Source: Maricaulis sp048269565
GTDB taxonomy: Bacteria > Pseudomonadota > Alphaproteobacteria > Caulobacterales > Maricaulaceae
Direction of reading: 5' to 3'
Length of the DNA stretch: 64,000 nucleotides
NCBI RefSeq assembly: GCF_048269565.1
Contig: NZ_JBLXIK010000002.1
Span: 124,001-188,000 of the forward strand
A model generated the notes under the pieces. That model was not told the origin of the DNA. It searched no databases and worked only from the letters and a program-made list of their open reading frames with translations. The position numbers and the translations under genes are program-made. Below, piece by piece: positions 29,021 to 36,877 of this stretch (positions are counted from its first letter, which is position 1; each line of letters begins with the position of its first letter).

Positions 29021-29749
29021 ATGGCCCGCCTATCCATCCTTGTCCCGACCGCCCTGTTTCTGCTCGCCGGCTGCGCCTCTCACGATGGCCCGCCCCCGGG
29101 GGAGCGCGGCGGACGCCCCGACGGCAATCGCGGCGGCGCCAGCGGCTTTGACATGGCCGTGCAACTCGTTGATCGCGGGGAATATCAGGAAGCCCTGCCC
29201 ATCCTGCGCTGCGTCGCCGGACAGGGCAGCGGCTTCGAGATCGCGCAATACCTTGCCGGTTACAGCGCCATCCGGCTGGCAACAGCGGAAACGACGCCAG
29301 CCATCCTGCGTGACGAAATGCGCGTGGAGGGGTTTGACCGCCTGACCAGCGCTGCACAGGCCGGTTGGCCGACGGCGCAGGCCGAACTTGCGGTGCAGTT
29401 CGCTTCGCTCGACATCGCCGAGGCGCCGGTGCGCGCCGCCTACTGGGCCGCGGTCTACCGTCGCAATGCCCGGGACCGGACCTATGGCCTTGACCGACTC
29501 GATGACGGGATCGAAGCCCGGATCTCCAGCCGGATCGACGCGGCGCAGACCGCCGAAATCGAGAACCAGGCGGCAATGTTCATCATCGAACCCTTGACGG
29601 CGATTGCAGCCACACCGGCCTGCACTCCCTATCTCGGCTCACCCAGCTTCGGCCAGCAGCGCGGTGGTCGCGGACAGGGCCGCGGCCGTGGCGGTCGTGG
29701 CGGCGGCGGTGGCGGCGGACGCGGCGGGCCGTCCCTGCAACAGGGCTAG
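29021..29749 (+). CDS. Sel1/TPR-like lipoprotein with a Gly/Arg-rich tail
   Basis: A 242-aa lipoprotein: lipobox LLAGC with the acylated cysteine at residue 18, then a Gly/Pro/Arg-rich stretch. A helical-repeat region follows (DMAVQLVDRGEYQEALPILRCVAGQGSG, FDRLTSAAQAGWPTAQAELAVQFASL) resembling Sel1/TPR repeats. The last about 28 residues are almost only Gly and Arg (repeated RGG/GR). Such a tail on a lipoprotein is unusual and may bind anionic polymers; that is speculative. It follows the autotransporter terminator and has an AAGGAG site upstream of the ATG. Confidence 0.7.
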   Translation: MARLSILVPTALFLLAGCASHDGPPPGERGGRPDGNRGGASGFDMAVQLVDRGEYQEALPILRCVAGQGSGFEIAQYLAGYSAIRLATAETTPAILRDEMRVEGFDRLTSAAQAGWPTAQAELAVQFASLDIAEAPVRAAYWAAVYRRNARDRTYGLDRLDDGIEARISSRIDAAQTAEIENQAAMFIIEPLTAIAATPACTPYLGSPSFGQQRGGRGQGRGRGGRGGGGGGGRGGPSLQQG

Positions 29750-29771
29750 CGCCGACCGCCGGGTGGAGTGG

Positions 29772-30461
29772 TCAGCGGCTGCGGCGGGCGAGTTCACGCG
29801 CACGCACCCGTGCGCGCCAGGTCTGCAAGCCATGAATCATGCTGGCGACCAGGCCCATTTTCAGGCCACGCGGCGCACGGCGCGGATTGCCGGCTTCCGA
29901 CAGGCGGGCTCGCGTTTCGGCCGCGTCGAAGACTTTGGTCTTGCGGAACACGGCGACATCGCCGGCGATCATTTCCTGCAAGGTCCAGCCTTCATCGGCA
30001 CCCAGCGCATCGGCAAGCCGTGCCGCCGAACCCTTCGCCGTACCCATCAGGACCAGCACGCCGCCCAGCTTCAGCCGGCTGGCGATCTGGCGCCAGTTCC
30101 CGGCCATGGCCGGGAAGCCGAGATCGGAGCCGATCAGCGCGACATCAAGCGGGGAGCGGTCAGGCTCGGCCATCAGGCCCGCCTGGCGGCGCAGACGATC
30201 CACCTTCACGGAGCGCCGTTCACACTGGGTCTGGAGAATGTCGGTTTCCGCCAGCGACGCGATCACTTCGTGAAAGGCACCGCGCTGCAGGAAGACCGTA
30301 CCGAGGTCGGAGCCGCCAAGTTGCAGCGTCTTGTCACCGGGTTTGACCAGGAGCGCGAGATAGTCGGCGACGACATCGTCTTCGATGCGGGCCCGTTTGG
30401 CCGGAATTCTGCGCGTGGTCCCGGCGGCGATTGCGGTCTGCATCATCATGGCGCGTCCCAT
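29772..30461 (-). CDS. putative SAM-methyltransferase-like protein
   Basis: A 229-aa cytoplasmic protein. The middle looks like a class I methyltransferase fold: VVADYLALLVKPGDKTLQLGGSDLGTVFLQ (motif I-like, though G-G-S-D-L-G is atypical), DVALIGSDLGFPAMAGNWRQIASRLKLGGVLVLMG (a motif like those near the SAM pocket), then a helical basic C-terminus. The classical motif I is degenerate, so activity is uncertain. The ATG at 30461 is one of several closely spaced start codons. It is divergent from the acyltransferase and convergent with the Gly/Arg lipoprotein. Confidence 0.45.
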   Translation of the reverse strand: MGRAMMMQTAIAAGTTRRIPAKRARIEDDVVADYLALLVKPGDKTLQLGGSDLGTVFLQRGAFHEVIASLAETDILQTQCERRSVKVDRLRRQAGLMAEPDRSPLDVALIGSDLGFPAMAGNWRQIASRLKLGGVLVLMGTAKGSAARLADALGADEGWTLQEMIAGDVAVFRKTKVFDAAETRARLSEAGNPRRAPRGLKMGLVASMIHGLQTWRARVRARELARRSR

Positions 30462-30520
30462 TCGTGAACAAGGTGTTAATCCCGGGGACGCACATCGCAA
30501 GCGGCGGGCCAAAGCGTAAA

Positions 30521-30536
30521 CAGGGTATTAACCCTG
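30521..30536. promoter_or_regulatory. 16-bp palindrome in the divergent promoter region
   Basis: CAGGGT-ATTA-ACCCTG has perfect 6-bp arms around a 4-bp spacer, in the only intergenic space between two divergently read genes (methyltransferase-like and acyltransferase). It lies 18 bases before the acyltransferase start. A dimeric repressor site is the simplest reading. Confidence 0.4.
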
Positions 30537-30554
30537 ACGCGACCGCGACCGGAA

Positions 30555-31442
30555 ATGTCGATTGCGCTACGGCACCAGCCGGGCTTCTCTGCTGGGATGG
30601 ACACAGATGATTCCCCGCTGCCGGCGGTTCCGAAACATGTCGTCGATGACCTGATCGAGGATCGGGCGCCGCGGCTGATTCACACGCCGCTCTGGCCGCT
30701 GATCAAATGGATCGGCTATCCGCTGCTGGGCTATCGCCGCGCCGTGGGGATGGTCGACGCTATCGCCCAGCGCTCGGGCACTGACTGCCTGGAATGGTGT
30801 TCGGACTATCTCGGCCTCGATGTGGAAATGAGCGGGCTGGACCATGTGCCCGCCAGCGGCGCCTGCGTGATCGTCTCCAACCACCCCGGCGGCATTGCCG
30901 ACGGCGTTGCGGTCTGGGATGCGCTGAAGGCGAAACGCCCGGATCTGCTCTTCTTCGCCAATCGCGATGCCCTCAAGGTCTGCCCGGGGCTGGAGGAGCG
31001 CATTATCCCCGTGGAGTGGCGCGACGAGGCGCGCTCTCGGACCCAGTCACGCGAGATGCTGAAACGCGCCATCGAAGCCTTCAAGGCGGAACAGTGCATC
31101 GTCATCTTCCCCTCCGGCCGGATGTCGGAATGGAGCTGGCAGAAATGGCAATTGGTCGAAAAGCCCTGGCATCCGACCGCCGTCAGCCTGGCGCGCAAGT
31201 TCAGGGCACCGGTCATTCCGCTCGCCATCCGCCAGCGGATGCCGTTTCTCTATTACGCGCTCGCCCAGCTCAGTGAGGAGCTGAAGGACATGACAGTGTT
31301 CCACGGCTTCATGGGCAAGGCCGATGCGCGCTACAAACTTGCCCTTGGCCGCGCCATGCAGATCGGCGCCGATGACGGCACGGATGCGGAAGCGACCGCC
31401 ATGATGCGCGGAATTTGTGAGCGGGCCGCCTGGGGTCGCTAG
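30555..31442 (+). CDS. lysophospholipid acyltransferase-like protein
   Basis: A 295-aa (or 281-aa if started at 30597) protein with the acyltransferase motif SNHPGGIADG (NHx4D type) near residue 113 and FPSGRMSEWSW, the second PlsC-like motif. These fit glycerol-3-phosphate or lysophospholipid acyltransferases of the hemolysin-like group. It probably acts at the membrane surface, although no transmembrane segment is obvious. The start choice is unsettled; neither ATG has a good ribosome-binding site. It is convergent with the VOC gene. Confidence 0.75.
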   Translation: MSIALRHQPGFSAGMDTDDSPLPAVPKHVVDDLIEDRAPRLIHTPLWPLIKWIGYPLLGYRRAVGMVDAIAQRSGTDCLEWCSDYLGLDVEMSGLDHVPASGACVIVSNHPGGIADGVAVWDALKAKRPDLLFFANRDALKVCPGLEERIIPVEWRDEARSRTQSREMLKRAIEAFKAEQCIVIFPSGRMSEWSWQKWQLVEKPWHPTAVSLARKFRAPVIPLAIRQRMPFLYYALAQLSEELKDMTVFHGFMGKADARYKLALGRAMQIGADDGTDAEATAMMRGICERAAWGR

Positions 31443-31451
31443 AGCTGGCGC

Positions 31452-31820
31452 TCAGACGTGCTGGTCGATCAGGATCGGATTGCCATCGGGATCGGTGAGC
31501 ATGAAATGGCCTGGTCCGGTGCCCGCTTCAATCGCATCACCGACATCAAGCCCCGCCGCCTTCAGGCGGGCCTGCAGGGCGCGCACATCTTCGAAATCGG
31601 TCAGGGTTTCGCGGTTCTGGCCCCAGCCGGGATTGAAGGTGAGCATGTTCTTCTCGAACATGCCCTGGAACAGGCCGATCACCTTGCCGCCCTGGCGCAG
31701 GACCAGCCAGCCCTGCTCAATATCGCCGCCGGTCTCCTTGAAACCCAGGGCTTCATAGAAGGCCTTCGAGGCGCGAATATCCTTGACGGCAAGGCTGATC
31801 GAGAAAGCTCCAAGTGCCAT
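31452..31820 (-). CDS. VOC-superfamily (glyoxalase/bleomycin-resistance-like) protein
   Basis: A 122-aa protein with the betaalphabetabetabeta VOC pattern twice: MALGAFSISLAVKDIRASKAFYEALGFKE, then HFMLTDPDGNPILIDQHV, which ends like many VOC proteins. Metal ligands are not clearly placed, so enzyme activity is uncertain. It lies 57 bases downstream of sdhB on the same strand and may be read through from the sdh unit. Confidence 0.82.
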   Translation of the reverse strand: MALGAFSISLAVKDIRASKAFYEALGFKETGGDIEQGWLVLRQGGKVIGLFQGMFEKNMLTFNPGWGQNRETLTDFEDVRALQARLKAAGLDVGDAIEAGTGPGHFMLTDPDGNPILIDQHV

Positions 31821-31877
31821 GCCACATTCCCTGTTTGCGTGGCGCCACCGGAGCAGCGCAATGCGGGGATACTAGCC

Positions 31878-32657
31878 TCAGCTCTCGCGTTCGACCAGCA
31901 TGCCCTTGATCTTGCCAATCGCTTCGGCCGGGTTGAGCCCTTTGGGGCAGACCTGGGCGCAATTCATGATCGTGTGGCAGCGATAGAGCTTGAAGGGGTC
32001 GTCGAGCTCGTCGAGGCGCTCGCCCTTGGCCTCGTCGCGGCTGTCGGCCAGCCAGCGATAGGATTGCAGCAAAGCCGCAGGCCCGAGATATTTGTCGCCA
32101 TTCCACCAATAGGACGGGCAGGCCGTCGAGCATGAGGCGCACATGATGCACTCATAGGCGCCATCGAGCTCGGCCCGCTCCTCGGGCGACTGTTTCCACT
32201 CCTTCTCCGGTGCCGGGGTATCGGTCTGGAGATAGGGTTTGATCGCCGCGTGCTGGGCGTAGAACTGGGTCAGATCCGGGATCAGATCGCGCACCACTGG
32301 CTGGTGTGGCAAGGGCGAGATCGTGATCGTGCCGTCATGCTCGTCAATGCCGGAGGTGCAGGCGATGGTGTTGCGCCCGCCGATATTCATTGAGCAGGAG
32401 CCGCACACGCCCTCGCGGCAGGAGCGCCGGAAAGCCAGGGTCGCATCGACATTGTTCTTGATCCACAAAATGGCGTCGAGAACCATCGGGCCGCAATCAT
32501 CGAGATCGACCTTGTAGGTGTCCCAGCTCGGCGGATTGCCGCTTTCCGGATCATAGCGATAGACGCGGAAGGTCCGAACATTCTTGGCGCCGTCCGGCTT
32601 GGGCCAGGTCTTGCCTTTGGTCGGCTGCGAGCCGCGGGGAAGTGTCAGCTGAACCAT
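31878..32657 (-). CDS. sdhB: succinate dehydrogenase iron-sulfur subunit
   Basis: Electron-transfer subunit of complex II. The 259-aa product contains the [2Fe-2S] cysteines (SCREGVCGSC), the [4Fe-4S] set (CIMCASCSTACP) and the [3Fe-4S] set (CHTIMNCAQVCPKG). Length is normal. The ATG at 32657 has an AGGA site five bases upstream. It is the last sdh gene in order sdhC-sdhD-sdhA-(DUF3052)-sdhB and follows the DUF3052 gene by 11 bases. Confidence 0.97.
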   Translation of the reverse strand: MVQLTLPRGSQPTKGKTWPKPDGAKNVRTFRVYRYDPESGNPPSWDTYKVDLDDCGPMVLDAILWIKNNVDATLAFRRSCREGVCGSCSMNIGGRNTIACTSGIDEHDGTITISPLPHQPVVRDLIPDLTQFYAQHAAIKPYLQTDTPAPEKEWKQSPEERAELDGAYECIMCASCSTACPSYWWNGDKYLGPAALLQSYRWLADSRDEAKGERLDELDDPFKLYRCHTIMNCAQVCPKGLNPAEAIGKIKGMLVERES

Positions 32658-32668
32658 GGGGTCCTCAC

Positions 32669-33094
32669 TCAGTTCAAGGCGCGCTGGTCGCGCGGGATCA
32701 TCAGTTTCAGGCCCGACCACACTGGGTCGACAGCGCAGACCTTCACGTCGACCAGGCCGATCGGAAGGGCAATCTCACGAATGGTGTCTTCGGTAATATC
32801 GGTCGGGACTTTCGAGGCCTTTTTCGGCCAGGAAACCCAGATCATGCCGGTGGGGCGGATCGCGCGCTTGAGCTTCGGCAATCCATCTTCCAGCTCGGCC
32901 CGAATGCGCGTGAACATGTGCACGAAGTCGAGCTCATCGCCTGGACTGGCCACTGTCTCGAGGCTGGCGAACTGTGCTGCCTCGCGCAAATCGGCATGAT
33001 CGTCCGGCAGGTTCAGGAAGGCAGCGCGCTGCCCGTCCTTGAGCCCCAGCTTTTTCGGCAGGGGTGTTCCTGAATATCCGGCCGATTGCGCCAT
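32669..33094 (-). CDS. DUF3052 family protein embedded in the sdh operon
   Basis: A 141-aa cytoplasmic protein: MAQSAGYSGTPLPKKLGLKDGQRAAFLNLPDDH start, FVHMFTRIRAELEDGLPKLKRAIRPTGMIWVSWPKKASKVPTDITEDTIREIALPIGLVDVKVCAVDPVWSGLKL end. This matches the DUF3052 pattern (SGTPLxxKLG; WVSWPKK). Function unknown. It starts two bases after the sdhA stop and ends 11 bases before sdhB, an insertion into an otherwise contiguous complex-II operon. A link to complex II assembly is inferred from position only. Confidence 0.85.
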   Translation of the reverse strand: MAQSAGYSGTPLPKKLGLKDGQRAAFLNLPDDHADLREAAQFASLETVASPGDELDFVHMFTRIRAELEDGLPKLKRAIRPTGMIWVSWPKKASKVPTDITEDTIREIALPIGLVDVKVCAVDPVWSGLKLMIPRDQRALN

Positions 33095-33096
33095 GA

Positions 33097-34881
33097 TCAG
33101 TAAACCCGGGCTTTCGGCACGATGTAGTCGATATCGTCCGACATCGTGTAGTCATGCACCGGGCGATAATCGATTTTCACATCGCCCTTGTCATCGCACC
33201 AGGCGAGGGTGTGTTTCATCCAGGTCTCGTCATTGCGATCGGGGAAATCCTCGCGGGCGTGGGCGCCACGGCTTTCCTCGCGATTGGCCGCGCCATTGAC
33301 GGTGACGGCGGCCTGGGCGAGCAGATTGTCGAGTTCCAGCGTTTCCATCAGATCGGTATTCCAGACCATGGAGCGGTCGGAGACACCGATATCGGGCATG
33401 CCGGCATAAACCTCGCGGATCGCCTCGATGCCTTCATTGAGGACGGGGCCGGTACGGAAGACGGCACAGTTGTTCTGCATGCCGCGCTGCATTTGCAGCC
33501 GCAGCTTCGCCGTTGGCGTGCCGCCTGAGGCATTGCGGTATTTGTCGAGCCGGTCGAGGGAGTTCTGCCCCTCTTCGGGCTTGAATTCCGGTTGCGGCGC
33601 GCCTGGCGTCACGGTCTCGCCGAGGCGCAGGCCCGCGGCGCGGCCGAACACCACGAGATCGATCAGCGAATTGGAGCCGAGGCGATTGGCGCCATGCACC
33701 GAAACGCAAGCCGCCTCGCCGACCGCCATCAGGCCCGGCACGACCGTGTCGGCATTGTCGCCAACCTTGGTGAGAACCTCGCCATGATAATTGGTCGGTA
33801 TGCCGCCCATATTGTAGTGGACCGTCGGCAGGACCGGGATCGGTTCCTTGGTGACATCGACGCCGGCAAAGATGCGGGCGCTGTCGGAAATGCCCGGCAG
33901 ACGCTCGGCCAGCACGGCCGGGTCGAGATGGTCGAGATGGAGATAGATATGGTCCTTGTTGGGACCGACACCGCGGCCATCACGGATTTCCATCGTCATC
34001 GAGCGTGAGACGACATCGCGCGAGGCGAGATCCTTGGCCGATGGTGCATAGCGCTCCATGAAGCGCTCGCCCTCGGAATTGGTGAGATATCCGCCTTCGC
34101 CGCGCGCGCCCTCGGTGATCAGACAGCCGGCGCCGTAAATCCCGGTCGGGTGAAATTGCACGAATTCCATGTCCTGCAGCGGCAGGCCGGCGCGCAGCAC
34201 CATGGCATTGCCGTCGCCGGTACAGGTGTGGGCCGAGGTGGCCGAGAAATAGGCGCGGCCATAACCGCCGGTCGCCAGGATCACGGTCTGGGCGTGGAAA
34301 CGATGCAGCGTGCCGTCATCGAGCTTCCAGGCCGTGATGCCGCGGCAGACACCATCATCCATGATCAGGTCGAGGGCGAAATACTCGATGAAGAATTCGG
34401 TCTCATGGCGCACGGACTGGCCATAGAGCGTGTGCAGGATGGCGTGGCCGGTACGGTCGGCGGCAGCACAGGTGCGCTGCACCGGGCCTTCGCCGAAATT
34501 GCGGGTCATGCCGCCAAAGGCGCGCTGATAGATCTTGCCGTCCTCGGTGCGCGAGAAGGGCACACCCCAGTGCTCGAGCTCGTAAACGGCGGCCGGCGCT
34601 TCGCGGCAGAGATATTCGATCGCGTCCTGGTCACCGAGCCAGTCGGAGCCCTTGACGGTGTCATACATGTGCCAGCGCCAGTCATCCTCGCCCATATTGC
34701 CGAGCGAGGCGGAGATCCCGCCCTGCGCCGCAACCGTGTGCGAGCGGGTCGGGAAAACCTTGGAGATACAGGCGGTCTTCAGACCGGCTTGCGAGGCACC
34801 CAGAGCGGCGCGCAGCCCGGAGCCGCCAGCGCCAACGACCACGACATCATAGGTGTGATCGATCCATTTATAGTCGGCCAT
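33097..34881 (-). CDS. sdhA: succinate dehydrogenase flavoprotein subunit
   Basis: Oxidises succinate to fumarate. The 594-aa product has the FAD-binding GAGGSG (residues 17-22), the histidine that carries covalent FAD in the segment RSHTVAAQGG (H48), and the substrate loop HPTGIYGAGCLITEGARGEGG. It ends with TEG-like catalytic and C-terminal motifs (TLAWCDDKGDVKIDYRPV). Length is normal. It follows sdhD by 12 bases. Confidence 0.98.
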   Translation of the reverse strand: MADYKWIDHTYDVVVVGAGGSGLRAALGASQAGLKTACISKVFPTRSHTVAAQGGISASLGNMGEDDWRWHMYDTVKGSDWLGDQDAIEYLCREAPAAVYELEHWGVPFSRTEDGKIYQRAFGGMTRNFGEGPVQRTCAAADRTGHAILHTLYGQSVRHETEFFIEYFALDLIMDDGVCRGITAWKLDDGTLHRFHAQTVILATGGYGRAYFSATSAHTCTGDGNAMVLRAGLPLQDMEFVQFHPTGIYGAGCLITEGARGEGGYLTNSEGERFMERYAPSAKDLASRDVVSRSMTMEIRDGRGVGPNKDHIYLHLDHLDPAVLAERLPGISDSARIFAGVDVTKEPIPVLPTVHYNMGGIPTNYHGEVLTKVGDNADTVVPGLMAVGEAACVSVHGANRLGSNSLIDLVVFGRAAGLRLGETVTPGAPQPEFKPEEGQNSLDRLDKYRNASGGTPTAKLRLQMQRGMQNNCAVFRTGPVLNEGIEAIREVYAGMPDIGVSDRSMVWNTDLMETLELDNLLAQAAVTVNGAANREESRGAHAREDFPDRNDETWMKHTLAWCDDKGDVKIDYRPVHDYTMSDDIDYIVPKARVY

Positions 34882-34893
34882 GAAGAACGTCCG

Positions 34894-35274
34894 TTACAGC
34901 GCGAGTTTGACAAGTGCGAACACGGTGACCAGCCACAGGCCCAGTGTCAGAAAGGTATTGCCGAGCAGAAGCAGCGTCTTCATGCCGGCCTTGTGGACAT
35001 AATCCTCGATCACGACCTGCAGGCCGGACCGCATGTGATGGAAGCCGGCGGTCAGCGTCAGCAGGGTGACAATTGCGCCCGATGGCGAGGCGAGGAAAGC
35101 CCGCATCGCGGCCGGATCCGGCGCGCCGGAAGTGGCGAGCATCCAGACAAAGACCGGGATGAGAAAGAAAAGCGCGATCGAGGTGACGCGCTGGGAGATG
35201 AAATGCGCCGTGCCGTGTCCGGAGGCGCCGAGGCCGCGCACCTTGGCGGCAGGGGTTCTGTAATCGGTGGTCAT
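34894..35274 (-). CDS. sdhD: succinate dehydrogenase membrane anchor subunit
   Basis: A 126-aa membrane protein with three hydrophobic helices (IALFFLIPVFVWMLATSG; IVTLLTLTAGFHHMRSGLQVVIEDYV; TLGLWLVTVFALVKLAL). The histidines in FHHMRSG provide the heme b ligand region, and RVTSIALFF is the typical SdhD start helix. It begins three bases after the sdhC stop. Confidence 0.93.
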   Translation of the reverse strand: MTTDYRTPAAKVRGLGASGHGTAHFISQRVTSIALFFLIPVFVWMLATSGAPDPAAMRAFLASPSGAIVTLLTLTAGFHHMRSGLQVVIEDYVHKAGMKTLLLLGNTFLTLGLWLVTVFALVKLAL

Positions 35275-35277
35275 CGA

Positions 35278-35670
35278 TCAGCTCCCGAAACCAAGCCAGA
35301 GGGCGATTGTCGGCACCAGGGCCAGGAACATGATCGCCATCGAGCGGAAATTCGAACCCTTGGGGTCGAAGCCCTTGCCGAAATCCCACATCAGGTGACG
35401 CAGGCCATTGAGCCAGTGATAACTCACCGAATAGGTCAGAAGGATCAGTCCGATGCGGGTGACCCAGGCCATCGGGCCCTCGAACAGGAAGGCAACCGAA
35501 CCCTCGGCACCGAAGGCGAGAAGCACGATCCAGATCGCGATCGCGACGGCGCCGATATAATTGCCGATACCGGTTGCCCGGTGAAGAATGGAGGACGCCA
35601 TAGTCGCATGCCAGCGCCACACCTGAAGATGTGGCGACATCGGCCGCGGGTCGGACCAGTCGGAAGCCAT
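35278..35670 (-). CDS. sdhC: succinate dehydrogenase cytochrome b556 subunit
   Basis: The 130-aa product starts MASDWSDPRPMSPHLQVWRWH and has the SdhC signature RPMSPHLQVWRW plus HRATGIGNYIG, the quinone and heme region. Three membrane helices are visible, and the heme-binding SYHWLNGLRHLMWD follows. The ATG at 35670 gives the conserved N-terminus; the frame is open further upstream. It is the first gene of the operon, with a sigma70-like promoter about 70 bases upstream. Confidence 0.93.
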   Translation of the reverse strand: MASDWSDPRPMSPHLQVWRWHATMASSILHRATGIGNYIGAVAIAIWIVLLAFGAEGSVAFLFEGPMAWVTRIGLILLTYSVSYHWLNGLRHLMWDFGKGFDPKGSNFRSMAIMFLALVPTIALWLGFGS

Positions 35671-35742
35671 GAGGCACCCTTTCGAAATCTGTGTCGGTAT
35701 CGCCGAACGCAGGACGCGCATCAGCTTTGAGTCTCGCACCGC

Positions 35743-35770
35743 ACAATAGGCCGCATGTTGTCAGGGTCAA
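35743..35770 (-). promoter_or_regulatory. candidate sigma70-type promoter of the sdh operon
   Basis: On the minus strand, TTGACC and TATTGT are separated by 16 bases, about 70 bases before the sdhC start. The -35 matches consensus at five of six positions and the -10 at four of six. Confidence 0.5.
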
Positions 35771-35919
35771 CGCGATCAGGCGCACACCGCTGACAAGTTG
35801 CAGACATTTTGCCGCGAAGCCGCGTGTCACCGGAAGCCACACAGCCTGAAACAGTGCCAACTTCCCATTGGCGCGCGCCGCGCACCAGACTAGCCTGTCG
35901 CCAAAGCAGGGAGCTGATC

Positions 35920-36789
35920 ATGACCAACCCGACCCCATCCGCCGTCGTTACCGGCGCCTCCACCGGCATTGGCCATGCCTGTACCGCCGAACTGACCGCC
36001 AAGGGCTGGCATGTCTTCGCCGGCGTGCGCAAACAGGCCGATGCCGACCGGCTGAAAGCAGAATTCGGTGCCGCCGTGACGCCGCTGACGATGGAAGTCA
36101 CCGACACGGCCTCGATCCAGGCTGCAGCCGACACGGTTCGCGCGGCGCTGAAGGGCACGACGCTGAAGGGGCTGGTCAATAATGCCGGCATCGCCGTTGC
36201 CGGCCCGATGCTGACCCTGCCGGTCGAGGAATTCCAGCACCAGATGGACGTCAATGTCACCGGTATCGTCCGCGTGACCCAGGCATTCGGGCCGCTTCTG
36301 GGGGCCGATGAGAGCCTGACGGGCGGGCCGGGCCGGATCGTGATGATCTCCTCGGTCGCCGGCGAGATGGGCGCCCCCTTCCTGGGACCCTATTCAGCCT
36401 CGAAACATGCTGTCGAAGGCCTGTCGAAATCGCTGCGCCGTGAAATGATGCTGTTCGGGATCGAAGTCATCGTGTTGGGTCCAGGCGCTGTGGCGACACC
36501 AATCTGGGCCAAATCGGACGAGGTCGACATCTCGCCCTATGAGGGCACGGTCTACTACAAGGCGCTGACGCGGCTTCGCAACTTCATGAGCAAGAGCGGC
36601 CCGGAAGGCTTCCCGCCCTCGGTGATCGCCGATCGCGCCTTTCGCGCCCTGACCGAGGACAAACCGCGTTTCCGCTATGCGCTCGTGCCCCAGCGTCTGA
36701 CAAACTGGTCGCTGCCACGCATGCTGCCCGAACGCATGGTCAACAATATCCTCGCCAAACGGCTCGGGCTGACGCGGCGCGAACGCTGA
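35920..36789 (+). CDS. short-chain dehydrogenase/reductase
   Basis: A 289-aa SDR enzyme. It has cofactor motif TGASTGIG (residues 11-18), NNAG (87-90), catalytic serine near 144-145, and YSASK with Y158 and K162. The GVRKQADADRL segment after strand 2 suggests NADP preference. The C-terminus (RFRYALVPQRLTNWSLPRMLPERMVNN) is a typical extension in this SDR group. The substrate is unknown. The ATG at 35920 has AGGGAG upstream. It is divergent from sdhC. Confidence 0.9.
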   Translation: MTNPTPSAVVTGASTGIGHACTAELTAKGWHVFAGVRKQADADRLKAEFGAAVTPLTMEVTDTASIQAAADTVRAALKGTTLKGLVNNAGIAVAGPMLTLPVEEFQHQMDVNVTGIVRVTQAFGPLLGADESLTGGPGRIVMISSVAGEMGAPFLGPYSASKHAVEGLSKSLRREMMLFGIEVIVLGPGAVATPIWAKSDEVDISPYEGTVYYKALTRLRNFMSKSGPEGFPPSVIADRAFRALTEDKPRFRYALVPQRLTNWSLPRMLPERMVNNILAKRLGLTRRER

Positions 36790-36877
36790 GGCGACATCGC
36801 TTGCCGGGCCTGCCCGGCTGGTGAAGAATGACAACAGAAACAATTCGCATCGGCGCCCCGGCGCCCGGGGGACTGAC

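Noticed and set aside
30462..30554. CtrA-like TTAA half-sites in the divergent region
   Set aside because: Two TTAA elements occur but at the wrong spacing for TTAA-N7-TTAA.
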